Notes: generated by a model from the letters alone, not told the origin. A DNA stretch of 64,000 nt from Kitagawia praeruptora (GCA_037693485.1 CM075348.1:124073609-124137608); one strand, 5' to 3'. Numbered from the stretch's first letter, positions 23,375 to 35,299 are shown. Numbers and translations are program-made.

Positions 23375-24979
23375 CTATACTATTATATAAAAACTAAAAC
23401 ATTAAAAGTTTGGTCGGTCGGTTGGTCGGTACGGTACCTGTTGATTTTACTTATTTACCCTTACTCAATTACAGATCTACTAACTAATCAATTTCCTTTT
23501 TCAGGTTACACATATTATCTTTTCTATTTTTCAAGAACTAAATAATTTCCTTTTTCATGTAAAATACAATATCTTTTATATTTTATCTAACTAAAATTTC
23601 TCCTTTATTAATCAATTTTCTTTTTCAGGTTAAACATATTACCTTTTATATTTTCAATAACTAGACAATTTCCTTTTTCAGGTAAAATTGAATATCTTTT
23701 ACATTTTATCTAATTAAAATTTCTCCTTTTTAAAAACACTAGGAGCAATTTTGTTTAATAAAATAACATAACTATATTATAATTACTATTAACTAATCAA
23801 TTTACCTTTTTTCAGTCAAAACACGTTATCTTTTCTCTTTTTCTCTAACTAAAATCTTTCTTTTTCCAATTATATCATGGACGGTTTCCTTTTTCGGCCA
23901 AAACACGTTACCTTTTTTCTTTTCTCTTACTAAAACCTCCTTTTTTCCAATTATATCACGGGCGTTTCTATTTAATAAAAATAAAATAATAATATTATAA
24001 TACTAATAATTAACCGATTACCTTTTCAGCTAAAATATATCATTTTTTCTATTTTTTCTAATTAAATGCCCTTTTTTTTAATTGCTCATTTTCTAAAAAC
24101 TATGAACAATTTTATTTAGTAAAATAACATAATTAAATTATAATTACTATAAACTAATCAATTATCTTTTTCACATAAATCATGTCATCTTCACGTTACC
24201 TTTCTATTTTCTCTAACTAAAATCTTTATTTTTTCAATTACATCACGGGCGGTTCTATTTAATAAAATAAAATAATATTATAATACGGGTTTCATTTGCT
24301 TGAGGATGACCTCAGGGTTCTAACTGAGGTTAAAACAATTTTAATACAAATTTAAGGGTATTGATGTAAAATCACTGAAAAAGTTTATATTTACAAAAAT
24401 GCCCCTGCGGGCCCCTTACTTTATAAGTACAGATCTATAATATTATTAATTAACCGATTACCTTTTTCAGCTAAAACGTATCATCTTTTCCATATTTTCT
24501 AACTAAAATCCCTCTTTTAATAGAAATATCACGAACAATATTAATTTCTCCTTTTCTAAAATATTAAGAGCAATTGTATTTAGTAAAATAACGTAATTAA
24601 ATTATAATTACTATAAACTAATCAATTACCTTTTTCACTTAGAACATATTATTTTTTTTAATTTTTCTTAAACTAAATTCTATATTTTTCTAATCATATC
24701 AAGGACATTCTATTTAATAAAATGAGGTAATAATTTTATAATTACTAATAATTAATCGATTACTCTTTTTAACTAAACCTATCATCTTTTCTATATTTTC
24801 TAACTAAAATCCCTACTTTTCTAGAAATACCACGGATAACATTTATATAAATATTATCAAATCATCTCATATAAAAATGTAAGCCTCCAAAATTCATGTT
24901 TTAAAAAAAATAATTTAAATTAATGAATTTTTTTATTTAATATTAAAAAAAACCGTGCATAGTACAGGTTTTAGGCTAG
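23375..24979 (+). mobile_element. Non-autonomous Helitron, about 1.6 kb
   Basis: Begins near 23375 with a start-like CTATACTATTATAT and ends with aacc..ggtt hairpin DNA, then TTTTAGG and CTAG (24976-24979) followed by T, which fits the Helitron CTRR|T rule. A 145-bp insertion at about 24288-24432 interrupts the repeat pattern. No coding sequence. Confidence 0.62.
24288..24432. mobile_element. Small insertion inside the Helitron
   Basis: Compared with the parallel sequence at 23990-24020, the Helitron body is interrupted here by about 145 bp containing 'gaggatgacctcagg' and 'atgcccctgcgggcccctt'. That last phrase recalls the GC-rich motif of the (TA)n-bounded MITEs. Ends not defined. Confidence 0.4.
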
Positions 24980-25012
24980 TTTATTTTAAATTATAGACGT
25001 TCAATTGTTAAT

Positions 25013-26364
25013 CCATATTTATACTATTATATAAAAGTCGAAACATTAAAAGTTTGGTTCAACGGTACCTATTGAATTTACCTAATTACCCTTACTCAAT
25101 TACAGATCTATTAACTAATCAATTTCCTTTTTCAGGTTACGCATATTATCTTTTCTATTTTCAAGAACTAAATAATTTACTTTTCCAAGTAAAATACAAT
25201 ATCTTTTATATTTTATCTAACTAAAATTTCTCATTTATTAATCAATTTCCTTTTTCAGTTTAAACATATAACCTTTTCTATTTTTCAATAACTAAATAAT
25301 TTCATTTTTCATATAAAATAGAATATCTTTTACATTTTATCTAACTAAAATTTCTCTTTTTTAAAAATTCTACGAGCAATTTTGTTTTAAAAAAATAACA
25401 TAATTATATATAATCGCTATTAACTAATCAATTACCTTTTTCAGTCAAAACACGTTACCTTTTCTATTTTCTCTAACTAAAATCTCTCTTTTTCCAATTA
25501 TATCATAGACGGTTACCTTTTTTCAACAAAACACGTTACCTTTTTTCTTTCTTCTTACTAAAACCTCCATTTTTCTAATTATATTACAGGCGTTTCTATT
25601 TAATACAAATAAAATAATAATATTATAATACTAATAATTAACCGATTACATTTTCAGCTAAAATATATCATCTTTTCCATTTTTTCTAATTACAATCCCT
25701 TTTTTTTCTAGAAATGTAACGGGTAGCGTTAATTTCTCATTTTCTAAAAACTATGAACAATTTTATTTCGTAAAATAACATAATTAAATTATAATTACTA
25801 TAAACTAATCAATTACTTTTTCCACATAAATCATGCACTTTACCTTTCTATTTTCTCTAACTAATTTTTTTTAATTATATCACGGACGGTTCTATTTAGT
25901 AAAATAAATTAATAATATTATAATATTTTTAATTAACCAATTACCTTTTTCAGCTAAAATACATCATCTTTTCTATATTTTCTAACTAAAATCGACAATA
26001 TTATTTTCTCATTTTCTAAAAACATTACGAGCAATTGTATTTAGTAAAATAACGTAATTCAATTATAATTACTATAAATTAATCAATTACCTTTTTCACC
26101 TAGAACATGTAATCTTTTTAATTTTCACTAACTAAATTCTCTATTTTTCTAATCATACCACGAACATTCTATTTAATAAAATGAAGTAATAATTTTATAA
26201 TTACTAATAATTAATTGATTATTCTTTTTAACTAAAGCCTATCAAATCATCTCATATAAAAAAAGTAAGCCTCCAAAATTCATGTTGAAAAAAAATTAAT
26301 TTTAATTAATGAAATTTTTTATATAATATAAAAAAATCCATGCATCGCACGGGTTTTAGGCTGG
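25013..26364 (+). mobile_element. Non-autonomous Helitron, about 1.35 kb
   Basis: Start near 25013 ('atactattatataaaagtcg'), body of the same units as its neighbour, and an end with a hairpin ('ccatgcatcgcacggg'), TTTTAGG and CTGG (26361-26364), then T. It follows directly after the 24979 end, giving a head-to-tail arrangement. No Rep/helicase coding sequence. Confidence 0.65.
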
Positions 26365-26422
26365 TATTATATAAATCATTACTGATACGATTATTAGGGA
26401 TCATATACCATGCTAAAATATA

Positions 26423-26673
26423 CTCCCTCTGTCCCACTTGGTTCTTTACCTTGGGGGACGTAATTCTGGCACGGATTTTAAGGTGGAATTTGCGGATAGT
26501 TTCATAATTTATTTTTTAAATTTTCTTTTTTTGTATAAAAATAGAATTGTTCTATTTTTATACAAAAAAAGAAAATTTAAAAAATAAGTTATGGAACTAT
26601 ACTTTTTAGGAGCCTTAAAATGCGTGTCGAGTAATGAAAAAGAAATGTAAAGAAATAGGAGGGATAGAGAGAG
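26423..26673. mobile_element. Stowaway MITE, 251 bp
   Basis: Terminal repeat CTCCCTCTGTCCC on the left, with a diverged complement on the right, and TA target duplications at 26421-26422 and 26674-26675. It has a long palindromic centre. This is the classical signature of Tc1/mariner-type Stowaway elements. The copy at 29546-29796 has the same length. Confidence 0.85.
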
Positions 26674-26675
26674 TA

Positions 26676-27116
26676 AAATATATTGATCATAGATCGACCA
26701 ATTTTTTTTAAAGAGGAGATATTAATTTAAATTTAAAAATATAATAAAAATTAAGTGTACAAAATATCTCTACTCAAAGGAAAAAAAAGTATTAGATGTA
26801 TGAATATTGACACATGGCAAGTCCTAAACCGTGTGATTCATTCCTTCATTAACCTGTAAGAAATGGCGTTGAAACTACGGAAAGCTTCCCTCTAAATACT
26901 CTTCACCGACGAAAAACCCATCAATATTATACACTAATCTATACATACAAATATACACACACGCCGTTTTTCCAAACCAACTCACTAGTCCCAAACTCTC
27001 CTATATATACACACAATATACATACAAACACATATAAACAAGACACCCCCCGAGTTCCTCGTACTTGTTTCTATATTACCCAGATCTCGTTTTTCTCTAT
27101 CTTTCCTCTATAAATT
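26676..27116 (+). promoter_or_regulatory. Promoter and leader of the UMP-CMP kinase gene
   Basis: A TATA-like ctatatatac lies at 27001-27010, followed by CT-rich leader sequence up to the donor of a leader intron at 27117. The transcription start is probably about 27030-27065; this is inferred from the TATA position. Confidence 0.5.
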
Positions 27117-27900
27117 GTAAGAATCTTTTTTCTTATTTACCCATTTTTTGTAATTGAATTTATGTTCTTTTTTGATTTTAAATTGTTAATTTTGTTGGGT
27201 ATGTTTTAAAGATCATTTCTCGAGGTTAAAGATCAATGCTTTATGATTTTGTGATCTAATTGTTATATTTGATTGATTTGTGTATGTGTACATTGGATCT
27301 GTTATGTTTATATTGAAATGTGTGTGTAATCAAGGTGGTAACTTTTTATTTTTGAAATGATTTGTGTGATCTTGATTTTATATTTTATAAATAATATGTG
27401 GATGTTTTCTATGTATATTACATTGGATCTAGTTGGTTATATGTTTGCATTGAAATTCAAATTCTGAGATATATGTTCAATGATATTGGAGAGAATTAAA
27501 TTGTTTTTTTTTTGATGTGGGTGTATGTGTTTTGTATTAGCTAAGCATATTTGGGGCACCTTTAGTGTTCTTTAAATTGAAGGGTTAAGTGGAAATGGTG
27601 AATTATGTTGGAAAAATGATGTTTTGATTTGTGATCTAATTACGTGTTTGTTGTGAGGGCTAGATCTTGGATTTGAAGGAAGTTTTGTTTGTTTAGTATG
27701 ATCCTCGGACATTGCTAAATTTTTAATGTATGTGACGAATACATTTGTTATGTTGAATTGTGCATTTACGTGTTTGTAAGTGATTGGTTAATCTTTTGGC
27801 ACTTGTGTGAATTATAATGGATAAGAGAACAAATGAAGAAATAGACTTCAATTTATCGGCATTGTTGTGTTTATTAACAAGTTTTGTGGGTTATTTGCAG
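27117..27900 (+). promoter_or_regulatory. 5'-leader intron of the UMP-CMP kinase gene
   Basis: Donor GTAAGA at 27117 and acceptor TTTGCAG ending at 27900, 31 bp before the start codon. It holds one exact TTNGATYTG match (27293-27301) and a near match at about 27423, a motif associated with intron-mediated enhancement. Splicing is inferred from the sites. Confidence 0.6.
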
Positions 27901-27931
27901 ATTTACTTGAAAGGCATAATTTTTCTTGATC

Positions 27932-30900
27932 ATGGGGTCGGTTGTTGATTCCTCAAACAAGGTAATAGTCTGGTGGCAATTAGTTGTTATTGTTCTAGTA
28001 TTTCAAAACTGTATTCCGGGAGAATTGGGGCATTCCAGATCTGGGATACCTGATCCTATTGATAGAGTATTTCTTTGAAAAATGAATGACTTCATCTATA
28101 TTCCTATTGATTTGAAAACCAGTAAATTTTAAAGTGCAAGTGAAGTCTTTTTGATAATAAGGAAGAAAAGATTTTAACTTTATTTTTTATTATTTCTTAA
28201 GAAAATAGATATTTTCCAAATTTGAGAAACTTGCATTACTTACCAAAATCATTCCTTTTTATTTGGGGTGCAAAAGTGTTCTACAGATAATACATTTAAG
28301 TTTGAGATACAGAGTTATATGAGAAGTAGAATATAAGAATGTACTATTCTCATCCAAATAATTCAAAATAAGTTATCTAGGCTGTGATAATAATTCTTAA
28401 TGCATGCCAAGCTCCTAAATACTATATCTCAGGTATAGAAGATTCATTTATGACCTTCTACCGGTTACCTAATGATATACGCTATGCTTCAGTCTGATAC
28501 AGTTGCACTTTTGCTGATTGCAGGATGCCAATGGAAGTGCACTTGCTAATAAGAAGGTCACTGTTGTTTTTGTTTTAGGTGAGTTACTTGAATTAATTTC
28601 TGTCATATATTTTTGCACAATGTGGATTGTATGGTACTTTCAGAAATAGCATTTGGTTTGCTACTTCCATAATTTGGAGATCTAGTATTTATGTGAATTT
28701 CTTCTCTTTCTAGTAGCTTAACTCTTTCACCTGGGAAAATGTTTATATTTCTTATCTCTTTCTAGTAGCTTAACTCTTTCGACTGGGAAAATGTTTAAAT
28801 TTCTTAAACGTTTTAGTATTACTAACATTCTTAGTAACCTGATTGCATTTCGTGTATTTACTTTGTTGGGAGGCGGAGAATCTATTTGCCATTTTTTTAT
28901 TGTTCTGAAAATCTTGGAAGCAAACTGTCTACTGATATTGTGCACTGCTTCCTTTTTATTTTGACACTGTTCTAAATTCTATGTATTTTATCATATTGAA
29001 TTGAAGTACATGTAATTTGCTTCCAGACAAAGTTGCTGTACCCCAAGTCCCTAACTAGTAACTGCTTTGAGCCCATGGAGAAAGTGCTTCTACTTTATAG
29101 AAAGCACCGGATATTAGCTTCGACATAAAACTCGTTTGTTTTAAAGTAGGGTTAAGCTTAAATTTCTTAGTCTGCGAATATTATCGTCTTGTAGAATTGG
29201 TTGTAATTATTAGCTCAAAACGATAACATGTGCTTGTGCTTTAAGTTGCCCGTACTCAGCTGAATGTGTCAACATGGGTACGTGTCCAAGTGACACTCAA
29301 CATAATTTAATAAATAGTTCAGATAACGTAGCATTATTTTAAATAAGATTGACTAGAGTTCGATCTTTATGTATTCGTTATGATTGCTTTTCAATTTCTC
29401 TGATTTCGAAATAATCATGTGTAGCATTACAGTGTGCTTAGTTCAAGATAAGCCATTTGTAGCTTTGACCGTTGTTTGAACTCCATTTTATACTTTGGTT
29501 GCTTGTTAATTTTTTCTGGATTCTGCAGTCATTCTTAAAATCGTACTCCCTCCGTCCCATTGAATACTTAACGTTTGCGGACCAGTTTGCGACACGGATT
29601 TTAAGGTGCATTTTAAGTATAGTTCTATAACTTATTTTTGATATTTTATTTTTATGTATAAAAATAGAACAATCCTATTTTAATACAAAAAAAGAAAATA
29701 TCAAAAAGAAGTTATAGAACTATCCTTAAAATGCACCTTAAAATGCACCTTAGATACACAATTTTTTATGTTAAGAAATGGGTGGGACGGAGGGAGTAGT
29801 TTTTTTTTGTTTTCTCCTCTATGATGAGTAACGGTATTGTTAATGTATTTTTAATTCAATTGAGCAGGTGGCCCAGGCAGTGGTAAGGGTACTCAATGTG
29901 CAAATATTGTAGAGCACTTTGGATACACTCATCTTAGTGCCGGTGATCTTCTTAGAGCGGAAATGAAGTCTGGTTCAGAGAATGGGTAATTTTTATTCTC
30001 CATTTTACTGCATAATATTTGCCTGCATTACTCTTGAACAGATAAGACATGATACAGATACAAAGTTAAGTTTTACAGCTCCGTTGGTGTGTTTTTGTGG
30101 AATATTAATGGATTAGTGGTTCTTGTTCCCTTTTCAATCTTGTTCCCATTTCAGTTTTGGGTTTTGGGTGTTTCTTAGAAACATATTGGATAAGTGTTAA
30201 AAGTCTAAAATTCTATGTATAAGTCGTAAGGTATCATTTTGAGGAACTTTGATTTTTTTTTTTTTTTTTTTTTTTTTGTGATAACAGGAAGACTTCTTTT
30301 ATGTTGTAACTTGATTATATTCATATGATGTTCCTAAATTCCCTGTTATCTTGATACCAGAGACATGATTCAGAACATGATTAAGGAGGGAAAGATTGTT
30401 CCATCAGAGGTGACAATTAAGCTCCTAGAACGAGCAATGCTGGACAATGGTAATGACAAATTTCTGATTGATGGATTTCCTCGCAATGAGGAAAATCGAG
30501 CAGCCTTTGAAGCTGTTGTAAGTTTTCTATGCATCCATGGCTATGTTTTCTTTCTTTTTTTTCTCTAAGAATTTTTTTGCTTTTTTTCCTTTTTATATCA
30601 TCTTTAAGTTTTAAGATACAGAGTATTGATCCCAAAAATTTCTGAATGATACAGACTGGAATTGAACCACAATTCATCCTCTTTTTTGATTGTTCCGAAG
30701 AAGAGATGCAAAAGCGCCTTTTGAGCCGAAACCAGGTTACATAACGAGTTACATATGCATAAGATTATATTAATCTGAGACCATATGTAGAGTCAATTTA
30801 GATTATAATTCATTGCATGGAATCTACAGAAATTTTCAAAGGAAAGAATTAAAGTGAAGCCAACTGTTTAAATAGTAAAAATCTTTGAGAAATAAATTAT

Positions 30901-31538
30901 AGTTCTGTTTGCTATATGTGTATATATATATCCTGATAATATTCCACAATTATAATTAAATAGTAAAACCCTATATGACTTGCTATCATAACTAAAAGCG
31001 TAGGGTATTCCTGATAAGCTAGTAGCATGTTGACCAACATAATACATGATGTTAACCGGCATAATAAAGTGAATTATTTAGAGATATTTGAATCATCTAT
31101 TTGCAAATTAATCTTCATCTTATGCTTATATTGAACTACTTTCCCTGTGCCATCTTCTTATTAGTAGTTCTTATTGCATGAAATTTGTAGATTAGAGCTT
31201 CTTACAGTAATCCATGACTTCATTTCTCATGGTGGCATTAACTTGTTTTCCACTACAACTTCCTAATTTTGATTATTTATTTAAAATTTGAAGGGAAGAG
31301 ATGATGACAATATTGAAACTATAAAAAAGCGGTTCAAGGTGTACATGGAATCTAGTCTTCCGGTGATCGAGTATTACAATGCCAAGGGAAAAGTTCGGAA
31401 GGTATGTTTTACTATTATTTCTCTGTGGAAATATTACGGCTCTTCCATTGCAGCCATTGATTTTTGATTTGCTCACAGATTGATGCTACAAGGCCTGTTG
31501 AAGAAGTTTTTGAAGCAGTCAAAGTTTGTTTCACTTGA
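27932..31538 (+). CDS. UMP-CMP kinase (7 coding exons, 202 aa)
   Basis: Cytosolic nucleoside monophosphate kinase that transfers the ATP gamma-phosphate to UMP, CMP or dCMP in pyrimidine nucleotide synthesis. Exons: 27932-27961, 28524-28578, 29868-29985, 30361-30517, 30655-30735, 31294-31401, 31479-31538, all with GT..AG borders and joining in frame (609 nt with the stop). Motifs in order: P-loop GGPGSGKGTQC, NMP-binding LSAGDLLR, DGFPRNEEN, LFFDCSEEEM, and the short LID segment GRDDDN typical of UMP/CMP kinases (long-lid adenylate kinases differ). The C-terminus ends EEVFEAVKVCFT. The length equals that of plant UMK/PYR6 proteins. The start is the first ATG after the leader intron; the first 12 or so residues are poorly conserved in the family. 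Intron 2 holds a Stowaway MITE. Nothing looks broken. Confidence 0.93.
29546..29796. mobile_element. Stowaway MITE, 251 bp, in UMP-CMP kinase intron 2
   Basis: CTCCCTCCGTCCCA at the left and its complement TGGGACGGAGGGAG at the right, with TA duplications at 29544-29545 and 29797-29798. It shares an internal palindrome around 'aaaaatagaacaatcc' with the 26.4-kb copy. The termini are better conserved than in that copy. Confidence 0.92.
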
Positions 31539-31686
31539 GTAGTATCAAGATAAACTAAATGTGAAGAGACATGTGAATTGGTTAAAAGTCATTAAAGATG
31601 TATGTGCTTCTGCTGTAGTTGATATCTTGTATTGTTATATTTTTTCTTTGCTGTTATATCTTATATACTTATATTATACCTCAAGA

Positions 31687-31800
31687 ACAATCTATTTGAT
31701 TTAGTTACTTATACATGGAGGTTACTTTGCCTCTTCTATGTAACACAATCTATTTGATTTAGTTACTTATACATGGAGGTTACTTTGCCTCTTCTATGTA
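31687..31800. repeat. Tandem duplication, period 58 bp
   Basis: The 56 bp starting 'acaatctatttgatttag' at 31687 are repeated exactly from 31745. It lies just past the 3' end of the UMP-CMP kinase coding region, possibly in its 3' untranslated region. Exact identity implies a recent slip. Confidence 0.95.
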
Positions 31801-31882
31801 TGTTCCATATTGAATTTTGGTAATACAACAATATGTTTTGTTGAGTTCTCTCATGCACTCAAGTACAGCATAATGTATATGT

Positions 31883-32279
31883 TAAGCAAGGTCAATGGTG
31901 TGCTATATCTTGTGCTATAGCTATATTATAGCACAAATTACAAAATATTGAAATCCAATGGTGTTCTATAGTTTGTGCTAAAATAGCACAATGCTATAAT
32001 TTGTGCTATATATAGCACAAACTATAGCATTGTGCTATATTTTGAAACACCCCAAAAAGGTAAAAAGTGAGTGGGGAATATAAAAAGGAGGGAAATCATT
32101 TCTACATTTGCTTTGCTTCATGACCTTTTTAGCACAAACACCCCAAAAAGGTTAAATATGAAACAAGATATAACACAAACCATTGGAGACATGTTATTTT
32201 AGCACAAAAAACCACTTTTTAGTGCTACATTATAGCAATAGCTCTATCTATTTTAGCACAACCATTGACCATGCTCTTA
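31883..32279. mobile_element. MITE with GGTCAATGG termini
   Basis: About 395 bp. Left end 'taagcaaggtcaatggtgtg', right end the complement of 'taagagcatggtcaatggtt'. The body repeats 'tgctatatttgtgc'-style palindromes ('tatagcacaa'). Such ends are typical of hAT-related MITEs found near plant genes; the target duplication is not clear. Confidence 0.7.
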
Positions 32280-32673
32280 GCTGTTACATAATTTATATGT
32301 TTGCTGCTGTACCTACCCAGTTCTGCTTGTGTAGCAGCACCACTTATCGAAATATCTAGAGACCAAGTAATTGATGGTTAGCTTTTAAGTTTTACAGGCT
32401 GTGATTCAGTTCAAAGCTGTAGCAGATTAAATGCTCTTAGAGTACTTCAGCTGGCACTTGTGAACCATATACAAGGGAAATGCCACATGAACGTAAGACG
32501 AATGCTTAGGTTATGATACAATTTCTATTACACACTTCCTGTATATTATTGTAGATTCTATGAAAAAGTAACATTATTAGCTTCAACAATGGATCTAGAT
32601 GTTTGTAAACATATATCATAGAAATGGCAGTCATCTTGACTAGCTGATAGTCTGCTTTTATGTGAACTTTTGT

Positions 32674-33250
32674 TAGGGGTGAAAACGAGTCGAATATGTG
32701 CGAACACTAGTATGATCAAATTCGGCTCGAATTTATAATTATTCGTTCGGATCCGGTCCGGATTCGAATTAACATATTTATATTTTGCTCAGATTCGACT
32801 CGAATTCGAATATAAATGTTCATATTTTATTCGGTTCGACTCGATTGAGTACCGAGTTACTCGTTTTTCGATATTCGAATTCGAATTCGAATTCGTTCAA
32901 AATAATTTTAAAAAATTAAGCATATCGGAAATAATTATTTACAAAATACCAAAATATGTTAATTTGTAGAACATTACTTTAATATATATATTTCATATAC
33001 AATATATAGTACATACATAACTTACGAATTTTAATCGAATACGTACATTATCGAGTACTCTAAAATTATTCGAGTTATTCTGTATGAAAATGAACGAATA
33101 CCGAAGTGGTGAGATTCGATTCGATATTCGTTCAAATTATAAAATAAGATTCGAATTCGCTCGTTAATTGTACGAATATGAATGATATTCGTTTTTAACG
33201 AATCGAATCCGGATTCGAACCCGGATTACTCGGATTCGTTTTCAGCCCTA
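32674..33250. mobile_element. hAT-type non-autonomous element with 8-bp TSD
   Basis: 577 bp. The left terminus TAGGGGTGAAAACGAGTC and the right terminus ..GATTCGTTTTCAGCCCTA are inverted repeats. The 8-bp direct duplication acttttgt flanks it exactly (32666-32673 and 33251-33258), which is diagnostic of hAT transposons. Both arms are filled with 'gaattcgaa'-type words. No transposase. Confidence 0.88.
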
Positions 33251-33651
33251 ACTTTTGTATCCGGTAAGTTATAGATTGTTGGCTACTACTGCTGTGATAA
33301 ACCTTAAATTGTTTTTCTAAGTGTTTAACATGCTCTGTGCATCCTTTAGTGTTTGTTATTTTTTATTGTCTGTCTATTCTTTCGTCTAATGGAAGTACTA
33401 AATCAAAATATAAGGATTTTGACACAAAAATGTACTCCAACAGTATCTTAAGTGACTCCTTAAAACTTAAGACATGTCTCTTCTTCCTTATTTATAAGGG
33501 AATCCTAGTTCTCCCTTATATTATTTTCACCAATAAAATATTCATTTTCCTACTTTTTTTTGACATTCTTTTCCTCTCTCTCCCACTTCTTTCTTTCCCT
33601 TTAATATTATAATAATAATAAAGAACATATATAAGGAACATTGTTGGAGTA

Positions 33652-33993
33652 AGAGCATCTCCAAGAGACTCTCTACTCAAACTCTTAGCCCAAAAAATGA
33701 GGACAAGAGACTCTTAGTGGTTCTTAAAAACACTAAGAGCCTCTTCTCTCTCCTCATTTCTAAGAGTCACTAGTAGTTCTTAACTTGTATTTTAATAATA
33801 AAATATACATGCCCATTAATTTTTGCACAACTTTTGGTTATAGTGGGATTAATTTATGAATAAATTATAAATAAAGAAATAATATAAAGAGGATTGTTGG
33901 AGTTTGACACATAAACCAATATAATAACTTACTAAGAGTCATTTATTTATATTATTTTGAAGAGTAAATTTAGGAGTTTATTGGAGATGCTCT
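33652..33993. mobile_element. MITE with AGAGCATCTCCAA termini
   Basis: 342 bp bounded by AGAGCATCTCCAA and TTGGAGATGCTCT, a very common plant hAT-MITE end. It interrupts a similar older element: 'ctccaacagtatcttaagtg' at about 33435 and 'aggactcttggagttgctct' at about 34063 look like the outer ends. No coding capacity. Confidence 0.78.
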
Positions 33994-34605
33994 AAGCATT
34001 CCTTAACTTGTCCTAAATTACTAAGAGGTCAATTGTTTATAATATTTTTAAGAAATTCATTAGGACTCTTGGAGTTGCTCTAATAGCCAATATTCTAATT
34101 ATGGTTACTTTCGCTTATAATGATATAAAAGTAGCAAATATTTAATTGCTTTAAACTTCACTACTTGCATTGCAAGAGTACCTTTCAGGCTTTCATCTCT
34201 TTCTCATATGCTCTACTGAACAATATTCTAATACCTAGAAATATTTACTTCAGGCCCTCTGCAATGTGTTTTAGGGTTATGCTCCCTCCACCCAAAAATA
34301 TATAACCAACTTAATCAAATTTAAAGATGTAAATGATCTTTGCCAATATTAAAAAAGAAAAGATCTACTAATCTCTGTATATCTTTCTTTGAACCTCAAT
34401 TTTCTAACAAAAAGGGTGTAAAAAGAATACATAACATGAATCAGTGTTTTTTGAGTTTCAGACCTCTATGAAAAGGGTGAAGAAGTTGGTTTCAGGGCTC
34501 TGTTCTGTTCATTTTACATGTTTCATCTTATCTTGATGAAGACAGTGATGTGGTAACATTAGCTGCTGAAAACAATCTTTTTTCTAATTGGTATTGACAA
34601 ATACT
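33994..34605. other. AT-rich intergenic DNA
   Basis: The outer part of the nested MITE (to about 34085) and then unremarkable AT-rich DNA. A phrase 'atgctccctccacccaaaaat' at about 34279 may be a decayed Stowaway end. No gene. Confidence 0.4.
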
Positions 34606-34620
34606 ATAATCGACCTTGAT

Positions 34621-35243
34621 TTTTTTTTTTTTTTTTTGATAAGGGTACGGGAATTTCATTAAAAAGAAGCCATGCGGCATCTACAATCAAGTAAATTCCC
34701 TATGAATAACAAGAACAAATCTGAAATATCATCACAAAAGCATTTTCCAAAACAATTAGATGGACAAATACTGAAGAACGGCTCTGAAATCACGGTATTA
34801 GGACCATGAAATAACATCGATGACAAAGCATCCAAAGATTGAATGGAGATCCTCGTTACAATTGACGGTACAACCATCTTGAAAATTGCATCTGCTTCGA
34901 ACCACAGATCGATCTTGATCATCAAATACCCAATAACAACAAAACAAACTAAGAACACCAAGGAACAAATAAACTCTCACAAGGAGAGACAAACAAACTC
35001 TCACAAGGAGAGACAAATAAACCCAATAAATGGGTAAACAAGCCAAAAGCTTACAATCCTCACCGAATGAGGATGATTATTGCAAGAAATAAAAAACTAG
35101 ACAGGAAAATGGGCCTCTGGTCGGTGGATAAACCACCGCCGGAGGAGAAGAGACTGACTAAGAAGACGAAGAAAGAGGAAAAGCGAGAGAGAAAAAACTT
35201 TTTTATATGTGAATTGTGATTGTTCTTGTATACAGACTTGTTC
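34621..35243 (-). mobile_element. Short retroposon (LINE-derived or non-autonomous) with TSD
   Basis: On the minus strand: a CT-rich 5' region, about 600 bp of body, and a poly(A) tail (T run at 34621-34638). It is flanked by the direct duplication ataatcgaccttgat (34606-34620 and 35244-35258). The 3' end, '..ttcccgtacccttatc' before the poly(A), resembles L1 3' ends. An open stretch of 100 codons (34961-34659) has no recognised domain. A 24-bp unit 'aaactctcacaaggagagac' is tandemly duplicated near 34972-35020. It may be a non-autonomous LINE partner or a processed transcript. Confidence 0.8.
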
Positions 35244-35299
35244 ATAATCGACCTTGATTTGAATCATGTGCAAATGTGACCAAAACAAGCTTTGGTTTC

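Larger units (their letters stand above)
20205..26364. repeat. Cluster of nested/tandem non-autonomous Helitrons
   Basis: More than 6 kb of very AT-rich DNA with repeated Helitron-like starts ('tctatactattatattaaag' at 20205 and 21742; related starts near 23375 and 25013) and repeated 3' ends with a short hairpin followed by TTTTAGGCTAGT or TTTTAGGCTGGT (24976-24979, 26361-26364). The body units ('tcaatttcctttttcaggtt', 'ttatctaactaaaatttctcc') recur many times. No Rep/helicase frame is present, so the elements are non-autonomous. No host gene in this interval. Confidence 0.75.

Noticed and set aside
24288..24432. A fifth member of the (TA)n-bounded MITE family
   Set aside because: Only a partial resemblance to the GC-rich motif; no hairpin core and no TA boundaries.
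28727..28945. 72-codon minus-strand frame with KLLERDKKYKHFPR
   Set aside because: Lies in UMP-CMP kinase intron 2 and comes from a short local duplication ('tctagtagcttaactctttc'); no family resemblance.
35097..35288. Small Ser/Phe-rich ORFs
   Set aside because: Derived from the CT-rich end of the retroposon at 34621-35243.
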